DNA from: Marisediminicola antarctica
Lineage (GTDB): Bacteria; Actinomycetota; Actinomycetes; Actinomycetales; Microbacteriaceae
Direction: 5' to 3'
DNA length: 64,000 nt
Assembly: GCF_009930795.1 (NCBI RefSeq)
Contig: NZ_CP017146.1
Coordinates: 1,922,001 to 1,986,000 of the forward strand
The notes under the pieces were generated by a model that worked only from the letters and a program-made list of their open reading frames with translations, did no database searches and was not told the DNA's origin. Shown in pieces: positions 25,392 to 34,995 of the stretch; positions within the stretch are counted from its first letter, which is position 1, and the number at the start of each line of letters is the position of its first letter. The position numbers were made by a program, and so were the translations under genes.

Positions 25392-26342
25392 TCAGAACTG
25401 ATCTGTGTAGCCGAGCGCGGCCAGCACCGCGTGCGGGTGCTCGATGATCCCGAAGTGGCCGCAGTCCTCGATTACCGTGCGCCGGTTGTCCGGCACCACC
25501 CGCGCGAGCTCATCGAAGTCGGCATCGGTAACGAAGATGTCCCGGTCGCCCTTGAGCGCGATCACCGGGCAGGCGATGCGCCCCCACCAGTGGTGGGCGT
25601 TGTAGCCCGCCGTCGCGGTGGCGGCCGCCGCGAAGGACCTCGGATGCAGATCGAGCACGGTCGCGTCGGTGACGGATCGGTGCACACGGTACCCGTGCCG
25701 GAACAGCGGTGCGAACAGCAGCCGGGCCATCGGGGTTGCGCCGATCCCGACGACGATGCGGCGGCCGGTGCGCCCGAGGAGGCTGAGAAGCTGCAGGATG
25801 CGCCAGAGCATCACGAAAGCGGGCACCTCCCGGAAGTTCGCGAAGGGGTGGTCGATGCTGCGAATGACAGAGAATGTGGTGCCGGACACCATTCCGACGG
25901 AAAGCACCTGGTCGGGGTACGCGGCGGCCATGTGCATCGCGATCGATCCGCCCAGCGAGTGCCCGACGATGTCCCACTCCGTGTACCCGAGACCCTCGGC
26001 GGTGTCCTTCACGAAGGCGCCGAACGAGTCGACCGACAGGTCGACGGCGCCGGGGAAGAGGGCGCCCTCGCCCCAACCGGGAAGGTCGAGCAGCACGGGA
26101 TTCTCGATCTCGATTCCGTCGGCTGCCGCGGCCTGCAGCAGCGGGGTGAATGTGGTCCACGCTCCGGCGGCGCCGTGCAGGAAGATCGTGGCCCGCACCG
26201 ACGTCCTCACGGCGCGGTGCCGGGCAACCGTGTGGCCGTGCTCGCCGGCCACTCGGGTCTCGACGAGCCCGAGCGTGGCGGCGTCGCTGACAACCGGGTA
26301 CGGGGCGTAGGTGTGCACCGATGGCGCCGCGAGCTCAGGCAT
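25392..26342 (-). CDS. Alpha/beta hydrolase
   Basis: A 316-residue hydrolase. The nucleophile elbow is GHSLGG (serine near residue 140), the acid residue is in GDRDIF and the histidine in CGHFGI near the C-terminus; the oxyanion-side HGAAGAW lies near 57. The substrate is unknown. ATG 26342 overlaps the stop of the upstream FUSC-type gene (ATGCCTGA), so the two are coupled; the frame is open further up but that would overlap the FUSC gene by 68 bp. Confidence 0.83.
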   Translation of the reverse strand: MPELAAPSVHTYAPYPVVSDAATLGLVETRVAGEHGHTVARHRAVRTSVRATIFLHGAAGAWTTFTPLLQAAAADGIEIENPVLLDLPGWGEGALFPGAVDLSVDSFGAFVKDTAEGLGYTEWDIVGHSLGGSIAMHMAAAYPDQVLSVGMVSGTTFSVIRSIDHPFANFREVPAFVMLWRILQLLSLLGRTGRRIVVGIGATPMARLLFAPLFRHGYRVHRSVTDATVLDLHPRSFAAAATATAGYNAHHWWGRIACPVIALKGDRDIFVTDADFDELARVVPDNRRTVIEDCGHFGIIEHPHAVLAALGYTDQF

Positions 26343-27399
26343 CCGGTCCGCCGATGATCTCTTCGCGCACTCGGCGCAGGTCTTCCAGAAGTGAACCGAC
26401 AAGTACCCAGTTGCTCGGGTTCGGGGCGGCGATCACGAGTGGGGCGGTGAGTGCGGGGACCTCCGCGGTGGTCGGGGCGGGTTCGCTTGCCACGCCTGCG
26501 GGCCTCGCGCTGCCGACCGTCGTCCCGGCCATGAGGCGCACGTCGTGGGCGGCACGGTCGAGCTCGAGGGCGATGCGCGACACCGTCGGATCCTCGACGA
26601 GAGCCGCATCGTAGTTGTCGCGCAGCGCGCGGGTCATGCCGATCGCGCGGATGACGAGCGTGGAGAGCCGGTCGAGCAGGGCCCGGTCCCGCTCGATCGT
26701 GATCCGGTGCCGCGAGCCGCGCGGGTTGAAGGTGAGGCTCTCCTCGGCACGGTCCAGCTCCTCGGCAGCCTTCGCCTGCAGGGGTCGCAGCTCCCGTGCC
26801 GCGGTCATCATCAGCTCGAGCTCGGACGAGCCGATGGGGGAGCGCAGTGCGGCCGAAAGTCGCTGCAGCGAGGAGGCGACGCTCGCCTCCAGACGTCCGA
26901 CGGCGAGCCGCGCGGGGGCAACGAGCACCGGCGGCACGATCAGCGCGTTGATGACGAGGCCCGCACCGGCACCGATGATCGTCTCGAGGATCCGTTCGAT
27001 CGAGTACTCGGGGGTCTGCGCGCCGATCACGAGGACGAGCATTGCGCTGATCGGAATCTGGTTGGACGACCCGGGCGTCAGCTTGAGCGCCCAGGCGACG
27101 AGCAGTGACACGACGATGACCGCGAGAACGACCCAGCTCGCGTTGCCGAATGCGAGGCCGGCGGAATAGGCGATCACGACCCCGAGGATCACTCCGATGC
27201 TCCGCTCGATCCCCTTCGCGAGCGACTGGTTGACACTCGGCTGCACCACGAGGAGTGCCGCGATGGCGGCAAAGATCGGCAGGGGCTGCTGCAGGAGCAG
27301 GTTCGACAGCAGCCACGCCGAGACGGCGGCGACCGATGTCTTGAGCACTTGGAGCAGCGGGCTGCGCGCCGAGGCGCGAAGCGAGGCGAACTGGCGCAT
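26335..27399 (-). CDS. FUSC-family (aromatic acid exporter-like) membrane protein
   Basis: A 354-residue protein with a block of five to six helices at residues about 18-160 (including the LVVQPSVNQSLAKGIERSIGVILG segment typical for the family) and a cytoplasmic helical C-terminal half. The FUSC/ArAE family includes exporters of aromatic acids; the substrate here is not known. The ATG is 6 nt after TAGCCT, with GAGGGG between, so it may be leaderless or use that as a Shine-Dalgarno. It is followed by a coupled hydrolase gene. Confidence 0.82.
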   Translation of the reverse strand: MRQFASLRASARSPLLQVLKTSVAAVSAWLLSNLLLQQPLPIFAAIAALLVVQPSVNQSLAKGIERSIGVILGVVIAYSAGLAFGNASWVVLAVIVVSLLVAWALKLTPGSSNQIPISAMLVLVIGAQTPEYSIERILETIIGAGAGLVINALIVPPVLVAPARLAVGRLEASVASSLQRLSAALRSPIGSSELELMMTAARELRPLQAKAAEELDRAEESLTFNPRGSRHRITIERDRALLDRLSTLVIRAIGMTRALRDNYDAALVEDPTVSRIALELDRAAHDVRLMAGTTVGSARPAGVASEPAPTTAEVPALTAPLVIAAPNPSNWVLVGSLLEDLRRVREEIIGGPDA

Positions 27400-27437
27400 C
27401 CCCTCAGGCTAGTGCCGTGCGGCTGGGCGCCCGCGCC

Positions 27438-28733
27438 TCACTCGTACCGCAGCGAGTCGATGGGGCTCTGCCGCGCCGCCCGCGACGCCGGCAGGGTGCT
27501 CGCGAGGAACGCGATCCCCATCACCAGGGCGAAGACGCTCGCGATGGATGCCGGCGCGAACGTGAGGATCTGCAGACCAGCGAGCCCGGACAGGAAGCCG
27601 TCGGCGAGCACCGAGCTCACCACGGAGCCGACCGCGATCGCGACACCCGCCCCGATCGCGCTGCCCAGGAACCCGATGAAGACGGCCTCGGTGCTGAACA
27701 GGGCGAAGATGCGCGCCCCGCTCATGCCCATCGCCTTCATGAGCCCGATCTCTCGTGTTCGCTCCTGGACGCTCATCAGCAGGGTGTTGATGATGCCGAA
27801 CCCGGCCGCGATGAGCGCGATGACGGCGAACGCGTTGAGCACGAGGATGATGCCGTCCACGACGCTCTGGAAGGTGCCGATCTGGTCGGCGACGGTGGTC
27901 CCGGCGAAGCCGGCATCCACGAGGCGGTCCTTGATCGCCTGGATCTCCTCGTCGCTGGCGCCGGCGTCGAATCTCGCCGTCGCGCTGGCGTAGTCCGTGG
28001 ACGCCTGCTCGGGGAGCCCCGTCCGCTGGGCATCGAACAGTGCGGTGGTGAGCGCGGTGTTCGTGCTGGCGCCGGTGCCGACAAGCGTGGGGTTCTGGAT
28101 GCCGACGACCGTGGCGTCGATCAGGTGCTGCTCTCCGACGGCATCCGTCACGCCGATCCGCACGCTCTCGCCGACCGCCGCGGTCTCGCTGGCGAAGCCG
28201 AGCGTGTCGACGTAGGTCGTCGGGAGCACGATCTCGAACCCCGTGCTGGCCCGGTCGAAGCCGCTTCCCGCCGCGAGGTCGAGGGTGACCCCGGAACTGA
28301 ACGGGCTGATCGAGAGCTGGAACCGGCCGTTGTCCTGCCACTCGACGAAGTCTGGACGGACGGAGACGAGCGGCTGGGCATCTGTGATTCCCTCGACCGC
28401 GCGGATCTCGTCGATGTCCGCGTCGGAGAGGGCGAGCACCGTGGTGCCAGGAGGACCGGCGTTCGTGTCGATCTCGCTTCCGGCATCCGGGTCATAGGGG
28501 GCGGGGCCATCCCCCGCGTCGCTCGCCTGCGTCGGCTTGCTGACGTTCATGACGTCCGGGGCGCCGATCGACGTGATCTGGGTATCGATGTACTCGTTAA
28601 CGCCCGTTCCAAGCGCGTTCGTGGTCGTGAGGGTGAATGCGCCGATGAAGATCGCGAGGACGGTGAGGGTGGTGCGCAGGCGGCTGCGGAAGCTGTTGCC
28701 GATCGCGGTCGTGACGATGTCGGTGGTCCTCAT
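27438..28733 (-). CDS. MacB/FtsX-type ABC transporter permease
   Basis: A 431-residue permease with one N-terminal helix (about 18-42), a large extracytoplasmic domain (about 45-290) and three C-terminal helices in an FtsX domain that includes MSVQERTREIGLMKAMGMS. This is the MacB/LolCE architecture: such mechanotransmission pumps act on lipids, peptides or drugs outside the membrane. The start overlaps the ATPase gene stop (4 bp), so both form one transporter. The substrate is unknown. Confidence 0.9.
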   Translation of the reverse strand: MRTTDIVTTAIGNSFRSRLRTTLTVLAIFIGAFTLTTTNALGTGVNEYIDTQITSIGAPDVMNVSKPTQASDAGDGPAPYDPDAGSEIDTNAGPPGTTVLALSDADIDEIRAVEGITDAQPLVSVRPDFVEWQDNGRFQLSISPFSSGVTLDLAAGSGFDRASTGFEIVLPTTYVDTLGFASETAAVGESVRIGVTDAVGEQHLIDATVVGIQNPTLVGTGASTNTALTTALFDAQRTGLPEQASTDYASATARFDAGASDEEIQAIKDRLVDAGFAGTTVADQIGTFQSVVDGIILVLNAFAVIALIAAGFGIINTLLMSVQERTREIGLMKAMGMSGARIFALFSTEAVFIGFLGSAIGAGVAIAVGSVVSSVLADGFLSGLAGLQILTFAPASIASVFALVMGIAFLASTLPASRAARQSPIDSLRYE

Positions 28734-29461
28734 GCGAGTGTCGCCCCATTCTTGGCCGGAGGAGGCGGGGACTTCAGGTCACTCTCGCCGACGAGGCGCC
28801 CGTCCCTGAGGTAGATGCGGCGGTCGGCGCGGGCGGCGAGGTCGTCGTCGTGCGTGACGATCACGAGCGTGATGCCGCGGTCGCGGTTGAGCGAGAAGAG
28901 CAGGTTCTCGATGATGGCGCCCGTGGCGGAGTCGAGGTTGCCGGTCGGTTCATCCGCGAAGATGATGCGCGGATCGCCCACGAGGGCCCTGGCGATCACA
29001 ACGCGCTGCTTCTGGCCGCCGGACAGGTCCATCGCCTTCGACCCCGCCTTCTCGGTCAGCTCGACGAGCGCGAGAGTCTCGAGCGCCTTCGCTTTGCGCT
29101 CACGGGATCCGAGGCGCGCGATCTTGAGCGGCAGGATGACGTTCTCGAGCACGGTCGCGTGCGAGTTGAGAAAAAACTGCTGGAACACGAATCCGAAGGT
29201 GGCATTGCGCAGCGTGTTGAGTGCGCGCCCCTTCAACGCCTTCGCGTTCTGTCCCACGATCTCCAGCTCGCCGCTCGACGGCGAGTCGAGCAGGGCGAGG
29301 ATGTGCATGAGCGTCGACTTTCCCGACCCGCTCTTGCCGACGATCGCGACGGATTCGCCCTCGCGGATATCGAGGTCGATTCCGCGAAGCGCGTCGAAAC
29401 GTGCGTCGCCGGTTCCGTAGTGTTTGGACAGATTGCGTGCGGTGAGCACGGAGGATGACAT
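28730..29461 (-). CDS. MacB/LolD-type ABC transporter ATPase
   Basis: A 243-residue ATPase with Walker A GKSGSGKST (near residue 40), Q-loop FVFQQFFL, signature LSGGQKQR, Walker B IIFADEPTGNLDS and switch histidine in VTHDDDLA. The EPTGNLDS form is typical for the LolD/MacB group and fits the FtsX-type permease that follows. ATG 29461 is used; an in-frame ATG at 29470 and an open frame to 29497 leave the exact start uncertain, as no well-spaced Shine-Dalgarno is seen. Confidence 0.9.
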   Translation of the reverse strand: MSSSVLTARNLSKHYGTGDARFDALRGIDLDIREGESVAIVGKSGSGKSTLMHILALLDSPSSGELEIVGQNAKALKGRALNTLRNATFGFVFQQFFLNSHATVLENVILPLKIARLGSRERKAKALETLALVELTEKAGSKAMDLSGGQKQRVVIARALVGDPRIIFADEPTGNLDSATGAIIENLLFSLNRDRGITLVIVTHDDDLAARADRRIYLRDGRLVGESDLKSPPPPAKNGATLA

Positions 29462-29524
29462 GTCCCTCATTTTCGCAGTGTTGGCTGTGCCCGGCATCCG
29501 CGCTGCAGTGGGCTGGTGGCAGGG

Positions 29525-29530
29525 CTAGGC
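29525..29530 (+). promoter_or_regulatory. -10 box of the dienelactone hydrolase-like gene
   Basis: TAGGCT, 24 nt before the ATG; here a Shine-Dalgarno (AAGGGGAG) is present, so this transcript has a short leader. Confidence 0.4.
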
Positions 29531-29553
29531 TCAGGCGCAAGAAGGGGAGCGCC

Positions 29554-30315
29554 ATGGCGGAACGTCACAAGGTCCAGGTCGACGCCGTGCACATCGACTC
29601 CGCGGTCCCGGGCACAAGCGAACATCTTGCTGGCGTGCTCGCGAGGCCAGCGGGCCCCGGACCCTGGCCCGGCGTCGTGATGGTGCACGAGGCGTTCGGG
29701 ATCAACGACATCCTGCGCCGACAGGCCTTCAGGCTCGCCTCCGCCGGATTCCTCGTGCTCGCCCCCGACCTGTTCAGCGATGGTGGGGCGCGCACGTGTC
29801 TCGGCTCGACGTTCCGCTCGCTCCTGACTGGGAAGGGGCGTGCGTTCGCCGACATCGAGTCGGCACGGTCGACGTTGCGCACCCGCACAGACTGCACCGG
29901 GCGGGTGGGCGTGATCGGGTTCTGCATGGGCGGAGGATTCGCGTTGCTCCTGTCCACTCACGGCTACGACGCCGCATCGGTAAATTACGGCCGGCTGCCT
30001 GGCGACCTCGACTCCTTGGCGGGGGCCTGCCCCGTCGTCGGCAGCTACGGGGGCAAGGACCTCTCGCTGAGGGGGGCCGCCGCCAAACTCGACAGTGCGC
30101 TCACCCGGCTCGGCGTCACTCACGATGTGAAGGAGTACCCGGATGCGGGCCACGCCTTCCTGAACGACGAGGAGAGCGGTCCTGCCGCTCTGCGCCCCGT
30201 GCTTCGCCGGGTCCTCGGCGCTGGTCCCGACCCGGAGGCGAGTGCCGACGCGTGGAAGCGCATCGAGGAATTCTTCTCGGAGCACCTCCTGCCTGAGGTG
30301 CAGCCCCGAATCTAG
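29554..30315 (+). CDS. Dienelactone hydrolase-family protein
   Basis: A 253-residue alpha/beta hydrolase. HEAFGIND near residue 45 carries the family glutamate, GFCMGGG near 127 the nucleophilic cysteine, and DAGHAF near 200 the histidine. Classical members open dienelactone in chloroaromatic breakdown, but many paralogues have other esters as substrates and no catabolic genes are nearby. AAGGGGAG precedes the ATG by 5 nt. It is convergent with the GH15 remnant, the stops overlapping by 4 bp. Confidence 0.86.
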   Translation: MAERHKVQVDAVHIDSAVPGTSEHLAGVLARPAGPGPWPGVVMVHEAFGINDILRRQAFRLASAGFLVLAPDLFSDGGARTCLGSTFRSLLTGKGRAFADIESARSTLRTRTDCTGRVGVIGFCMGGGFALLLSTHGYDAASVNYGRLPGDLDSLAGACPVVGSYGGKDLSLRGAAAKLDSALTRLGVTHDVKEYPDAGHAFLNDEESGPAALRPVLRRVLGAGPDPEASADAWKRIEEFFSEHLLPEVQPRI

Positions 30316-31962
30316 CCGTGCCGCGGCGGTTCGGTGCCAACGAATGCGCTGGCACTGGCGTCCGCCGCGCGCACCAGGGTGAGGTGGGTGAGGGCCTGGG
30401 GCGTGTTACCCGCCTGCCGTGCACCGGCGACGTCGTACTGCTCGGACATCAGGCCGACATCATTGGCGAAGCCCACCAGGCGGTCCATGAGCTCGGTTGC
30501 GTCCGTCAGCCGGCCGCTGCGTGCATACTGCTCGACAAGCCAGAAGGAACAGGCGAGGAACGGATGCTCCGTGCCGCCGAGTCCGTCGATCCCGTTCTCG
30601 GTGCGGTACCGCAGCAGAAGCCCATCCCGCAGGAGGTCTTCCTCGATCGCCGCCACGGTGCCGAGCATCCGCGGGTCATCGGCGGCGATGTAGCCGACCT
30701 GCGCGAGCTGGAGCAGAGATGCGTCAACGCTCGCACTTCCGTAGTACTGGGTGTGGGTGCAGAGTTCGGCATCGAAGCCGCTCGACTCGATCTCGTCCCG
30801 CACCTCATCGCGCAGCAGCTCCCAGCGGTCGACAGGACCGTCGAAGCCATGTTTGCGCACTGCGGCCACAGCGCAGTCGAACGCGGCCCAGACCATGAGC
30901 CGGGAATGGGTGAAGTGCCGCACTGGCCCGCGGATTTCCCAGATGCCGTTGTCCGGCCGCCTCCAGTTGTCCTCGACGAATTGCATGAGGGCGAGTTGGA
31001 GCGGCCAGGAGAACCCTGTCTCCTCGACACCTGCCTCGCGGGCCCGCTGGAGCGCGATCATCACCTCGCCGAACACATCGCTCTGGTATTGCTGGAAAGC
31101 GCCATTGCCGGCCCGCACCGGGGACGAGCCCTCGTACCCCGGGAGCGACGGAACCTCGTACTCGACCAGTCTGCGCTCACCCGAGATTCCGTACATGATC
31201 TGCACGTCCGCCGGATCACCCGCGATGGCCCGGAGCAGCCACAGGCGCCACACCTCCGCCTCGTCGGCGAACCCGTGGTCGAGGAGCACGTGCAGGGTGA
31301 GCGCGGCGTCGCGCAGCCAGACGTAGCGGTAGTCCCAGTTCCGGCTTCCCCCGAACATCTCAGGCAGGCTCGTCGTGGCGGCCGCGACGATTCCACCGGT
31401 CCCGTCGTGGGTCAACGCGCGCAGGACGAGGAGCGAGCGATGCACCTGCGTCGCGTGAACGGGTGAGAGCTGAGCCGTTGCCCGCGCGGACCATCCCGAC
31501 CACCAGTGCGCGGTCGAGTCGATGCGCTCCGAGACGGGCGTCCGTGGGGGAGGGGGCAGATGCGACGGGAACCAGGTCGGGGATTGCTTCTCCGTAGTCG
31601 AACCGGATCACCAGTTCCTCCAGGAATTCGACCGTGCCGCTGATCCCGCGGACACGCCGGATGATGTCGGCGTACCCGTCGCCGAAGGGCATCAGGTCAA
31701 TGACCTCCGCCTCGCCCGTCGGCGTGGTCCAGCGCGTGACGAGCGTGAACGTGCCATCGATATAGGACCGGGTCGACTCACGCACGTCCGCACTCGGGGC
31801 GACCTGCCACCGGCCGTGGTCCTCGGTGCCGAGCAGCGAGCCGAACACCGACGCCGAGTCGAAACGCGGCAAACAGAGCCAGTCGATACTGCCGTCGGTG
31901 CCGACAAGGGCCGCGGTGTGGCAGTCCCCGATCAGCGCGTAATCCTCGATGCGAAGAGCCAT
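30312..31962 (-). pseudogene. GH15 glucoamylase/trehalase-like gene, broken by deletion and frameshift
   Basis: Glycoside hydrolase family 15 protein in two frames. The first runs from ATG 31962 (MALRIEDYALIGDCHTAALV) through IRFDYGEAIP to about 31575 and ends at a stop at 31360. The second resumes at TWFPSHLPPPP and continues through TTSLPEMFGGSRNWDYRYVWLRDA to the stop at 30312. Both catalytic glutamates are kept (IWEIRG and GTEHPFLACSFW). Intact relatives have roughly 55-60 more residues between FDYG and TWFPSH, so a deletion removed this part and shifted the frame. The truncated N-terminal product would lack the catalytic domain. A sequencing error could explain the shift but not the missing segment. 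Confidence 0.8.
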
Positions 31963-31967
31963 GATGC

Positions 31968-31985
31968 AGTCTAAACAGCTAGCGT
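31968..31985. promoter_or_regulatory. Divergent leaderless promoters of the GH15 remnant and zwf
   Basis: On the minus strand TAGACT (31968-31973) lies 5 nt before the GH15 ATG; on the plus strand TAGCGT (31980-31985) lies 6 nt before the zwf ATG. The two -10 boxes are 12 bp apart centre to centre, so both promoters cannot be occupied at the same time. Neither gene has a Shine-Dalgarno. Confidence 0.55.
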
Positions 31986-31991
31986 GACTGG

Positions 31992-33392
31992 ATGACTTCT
32001 CGTCAACACCACTCTCGCCACCGAACACTCGTGATCCTCGGGGCGGGGGGAGACCTGGCCGCGCGCCTGCTTCTGCCCGGTGTCGGGCAGGCTGTTGAAG
32101 CCGGTCGCGCTGTGGACCTCGAGGTGATCGGAGTCGGAATCGACCGGATGTCCACTGAGCACTGGCGGTCGCGCGTCGCGGAGTCGTTCTCCGCGGGAGG
32201 CGCGACGGGCGCGGACGTCGACCACGTGCGGGCCACGACGACCTATTTGGCCCTCGACGTGACAGTGCCCGCGGATCTCGAGCGGCTCCTCGCCGCGTGC
32301 AGCGGAGTGCCGACCCTGTACTTCGCAGTTCCCCCCGCCATCGCGATTGCCGCGTGCGAGGCTCTCGCGGGCATCGACCTGCCGGACGACACCATCCTCG
32401 CCCTCGAGAAACCGTTCGGCACCGACCTCGCCAGTGCTCGATCGTTCAACCGCACGCTCTCCCGACTGCTGCCTGAGAGCCAGATCCACCGGGTCGACCA
32501 CTTCCTCGGCAAGTCGACCGTGCTCAACCTGCTCGGGCTGCGCTTCGCCAACCGCATCTTCGAGCCGGTCTGGAACGCGCAGAACATCGAGTCTGTCGAG
32601 ATCGTGTTCGAGGAGCGCCTGGGCCTCGAAGGACGGGCCGGCTACTACGACGGTGCGGGCGCCCTCATCGACATGATTCAGAGCCACCTGCTCCTCGTGC
32701 TCGCCCTTGTCGCCATCGAACCGCCGTCCAGCCTCGAACCCGACGACCTCCGCGGTGCCATGGCGCAGGCTTTGCGTGCCACCCGGCCCGTTCCGGACGG
32801 CGGGGCACACTCGAGCCGCCGCGCCCGGTACACAGCAGGGGACGTCGACGGACGCCGGTTTCCGTCCTACGCCGACGAGCCAGGGGTCGACCCGGTTCGC
32901 GGCACCGAGACGCTCGCTGAGATGTCGTTGATGATCGACAACTGGCGCTGGGCGGGTGTTCCCTTCACCCTGAGATCCGGCAAGGCGATGGGAGGAACGC
33001 GCAAGGAGATCGTCGTCTCGTTCAAGCCCGTTCCACATCTCCCCACCGGGTTCGCCGGGCAGGCGCCCCCGGATCGCTTGACCATCTCACTCAGCCCGGA
33101 CGAAATGCAGCTTGACATCAACATCAACGGTGCGGGGGACCCGTTCGCTCTCGATCGGGTCTCGCTGCACACGGCGTTTGCGGAGGGGGAGCTCGGTCCC
33201 TATGGCGAGGTTCTCGCGGGAATCCTCTCGGATGATCCGACCCTGTCGGTGCGCGGCGACGTGGTCGAGGAGTGCTGGCGCATCGTAAGGCCGGTGCTCG
33301 ACGCGTGGTCGCGCGGCGAGGTTCCGCTCGACGAGTACACTGCGGGCACCGCCGGACCGCAGTCGTGGACGACCCCGGGCGCCTCAGCTTAA
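31992..33392 (+). CDS. zwf: Glucose-6-phosphate dehydrogenase
   Basis: A 466-residue enzyme for the first step of the oxidative pentose phosphate pathway, making 6-phosphogluconolactone and NADPH. The nucleotide-binding GAGGDLAARLLLP is at residues about 17-29, the EKPFGTDL segment follows, and the active-site signature RVDHFLGKS lies near 166. It is alone rather than next to tal, gnd or opcA, so it may be a second copy; LAAR instead of the usual LAKR/LTRR after GD also suggests a divergent paralogue. It faces the broken GH15 gene across 29 bp. Confidence 0.9.
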   Translation: MTSRQHHSRHRTLVILGAGGDLAARLLLPGVGQAVEAGRAVDLEVIGVGIDRMSTEHWRSRVAESFSAGGATGADVDHVRATTTYLALDVTVPADLERLLAACSGVPTLYFAVPPAIAIAACEALAGIDLPDDTILALEKPFGTDLASARSFNRTLSRLLPESQIHRVDHFLGKSTVLNLLGLRFANRIFEPVWNAQNIESVEIVFEERLGLEGRAGYYDGAGALIDMIQSHLLLVLALVAIEPPSSLEPDDLRGAMAQALRATRPVPDGGAHSSRRARYTAGDVDGRRFPSYADEPGVDPVRGTETLAEMSLMIDNWRWAGVPFTLRSGKAMGGTRKEIVVSFKPVPHLPTGFAGQAPPDRLTISLSPDEMQLDININGAGDPFALDRVSLHTAFAEGELGPYGEVLAGILSDDPTLSVRGDVVEECWRIVRPVLDAWSRGEVPLDEYTAGTAGPQSWTTPGASA

Positions 33393-33420
33393 GGCCAGAC
33401 CGCCCGCGTATCGTGTGCCC

Positions 33421-33921
33421 ATGCGACAGCGAGCAGAGCGGATCGAGCCGGGCCCCGGACAGGAGTCGGTCTGGGACTACCCCAGGCCACCGAGAGTGGA
33501 GCCGGCCGCCGGTCGCGTCACCGTGACTCTCGGGGGCGAGCTCATCGTCGATTCAACCGCCGCAGTGCGGGTTCTCGAGACAAGCCACCCTCCCGTGTAC
33601 TACGTCCCGAGGGCAGACATTGCGAAGGGTGCGATCACGCCGGTCGCCGGGGACTCCTGGTGCGAGTTCAAGGGGCGAGCGAAGTACCTCTCGGTGCACG
33701 GCGGCGGAGTGACCGCCGAACGCGCCGCCTGGTTCTACCCCACCCCGACGGACGGATTCGCGGCACTTGCCGATATGGTCGCGATCTACCCATCAGCGAT
33801 GGACGAGTGCACCGTGGGCGGCGAGGTCGTCACGGCGCAGGAGGGCGATTTCTACGGCGGCTGGATCACAAGCAATCTGGTCGGCCCGTTCAAGGGCGCG
33901 CCGGGAACCCTCGGCTGGTGA
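33421..33921 (+). CDS. DUF427 domain protein
   Basis: A 166-residue protein of the DUF427 family, with the typical HPPVYYVPRADI and the cysteine in DSWCEFKGRAKYLSV, then RAAWFYPTP. Many members are single-domain beta proteins of unknown function. The ATG is 6 nt after TATCGT with no Shine-Dalgarno, consistent with a leaderless mRNA; a GTG two codons earlier is possible. It is convergent with the App1-like gene. Confidence 0.85.
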   Translation: MRQRAERIEPGPGQESVWDYPRPPRVEPAAGRVTVTLGGELIVDSTAAVRVLETSHPPVYYVPRADIAKGAITPVAGDSWCEFKGRAKYLSVHGGGVTAERAAWFYPTPTDGFAALADMVAIYPSAMDECTVGGEVVTAQEGDFYGGWITSNLVGPFKGAPGTLGW

Positions 33922-33948
33922 CCGCGGCCGTGGTGTGAACGGGAGGTG

Positions 33949-34995
33949 CTAGACGCGGCCGATGCCCTCGAGCAACTCCGCGAGCCCGGCGCCGTCCGGG
34001 GCGTAGACCCAGGGGATGCCGCTGCCGTTCTCATGCTCCTCCGCCTTGGAGCGCCCACCGGCCAGGACGGCCTCGCTCGTCGACAGCTGACGAATGGCGA
34101 CCGCGCTGACGTTCGCGGGGTGCGACTCGTTGAAGGCGCCGTAGAGTTCCTCGTCGTGCTGCCCGTCATCTCCGAACAGCAGCCAGCGCACATCCGGGAA
34201 CTCGCGCGCGAGCCGCGCGAGGGTGTCCCGTTTGTGGTCTGTGCCGCTGCGGAACCAACGGTCGTGGGTCGGCCCCCAGTCGGTGAGCAGGAGCGGCCCG
34301 GCCGGGTAGAGGTTGCGGGACAGGAATCGGGTGAGCGTCGGCGCGACATTCCAGGCGCCCGTTGACAGGTAAACCACCGGTGCCCCGGGATGATCCCTCG
34401 TCAGTCGCTCGTACAGCACCGCCATACCGGGAACAGGCCGCCGTGCGTGCTCGTCGAGCACGAAAGTGTTCCAGGCCGCGAGGAACGGGCGCGGGAGCGC
34501 GGTGACCATGACGGTGTCATCGACGTCGGAGATGATCCCGAACCGTACCGAGTCGTCGACGATGAAGACGGGGGCGGTCACGATGTCGGAATCATCGGTG
34601 CGGATCGTGATCTCGTGCCAGCCCGGCGACAGATCGACGTCGACGCGCACGTCGACAACCCCGCCCCGGTCGGCGGTCACACGGTGCTCCGCCCCGTCGA
34701 TGACGATCGTCACGGCGACGTCGTTGACTGGAACGCTTGTGAAGCTCCGCCAGCCACGGATGCTCGTGTTCCGGGCGTCGCCGTCTGCCGCCGGCTTCGC
34801 CAGAAGCACCCGACACAGCACCCGCACCCAGCCGGGGCCGCCGTATCCCGTATAGGGGACGACAATGGGCGTCAGCCCCCGCTTCCTGGCCCTCTTCTCG
34901 CGAAAGTTGTGGAACGAGTCTTCGAGCCGGGCCGCGAAATGGATGATCGGCTCGGCAGCGGAGGCCGGGTTTACTGCCTTGGGGGTGAGCACCAT
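33949..34995 (-). CDS. App1-like (DUF2183) HAD-superfamily phosphatase
   Basis: A 348-residue protein. The HAD-type nucleophile motif is ISDVDDTVMVT (near residue 155), followed by the PVVYLSTGAWN segment and LFGDDGQHDEELY, as in the App1 phosphatidate phosphatase family of yeast and its bacterial relatives. Residues about 90-140 form an Ig-like beta domain common in bacterial members. No signal peptide is seen. A lipid phosphate substrate is inferred from the family only. Confidence 0.85.
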   Translation of the reverse strand: MVLTPKAVNPASAAEPIIHFAARLEDSFHNFREKRARKRGLTPIVVPYTGYGGPGWVRVLCRVLLAKPAADGDARNTSIRGWRSFTSVPVNDVAVTIVIDGAEHRVTADRGGVVDVRVDVDLSPGWHEITIRTDDSDIVTAPVFIVDDSVRFGIISDVDDTVMVTALPRPFLAAWNTFVLDEHARRPVPGMAVLYERLTRDHPGAPVVYLSTGAWNVAPTLTRFLSRNLYPAGPLLLTDWGPTHDRWFRSGTDHKRDTLARLAREFPDVRWLLFGDDGQHDEELYGAFNESHPANVSAVAIRQLSTSEAVLAGGRSKAEEHENGSGIPWVYAPDGAGLAELLEGIGRV

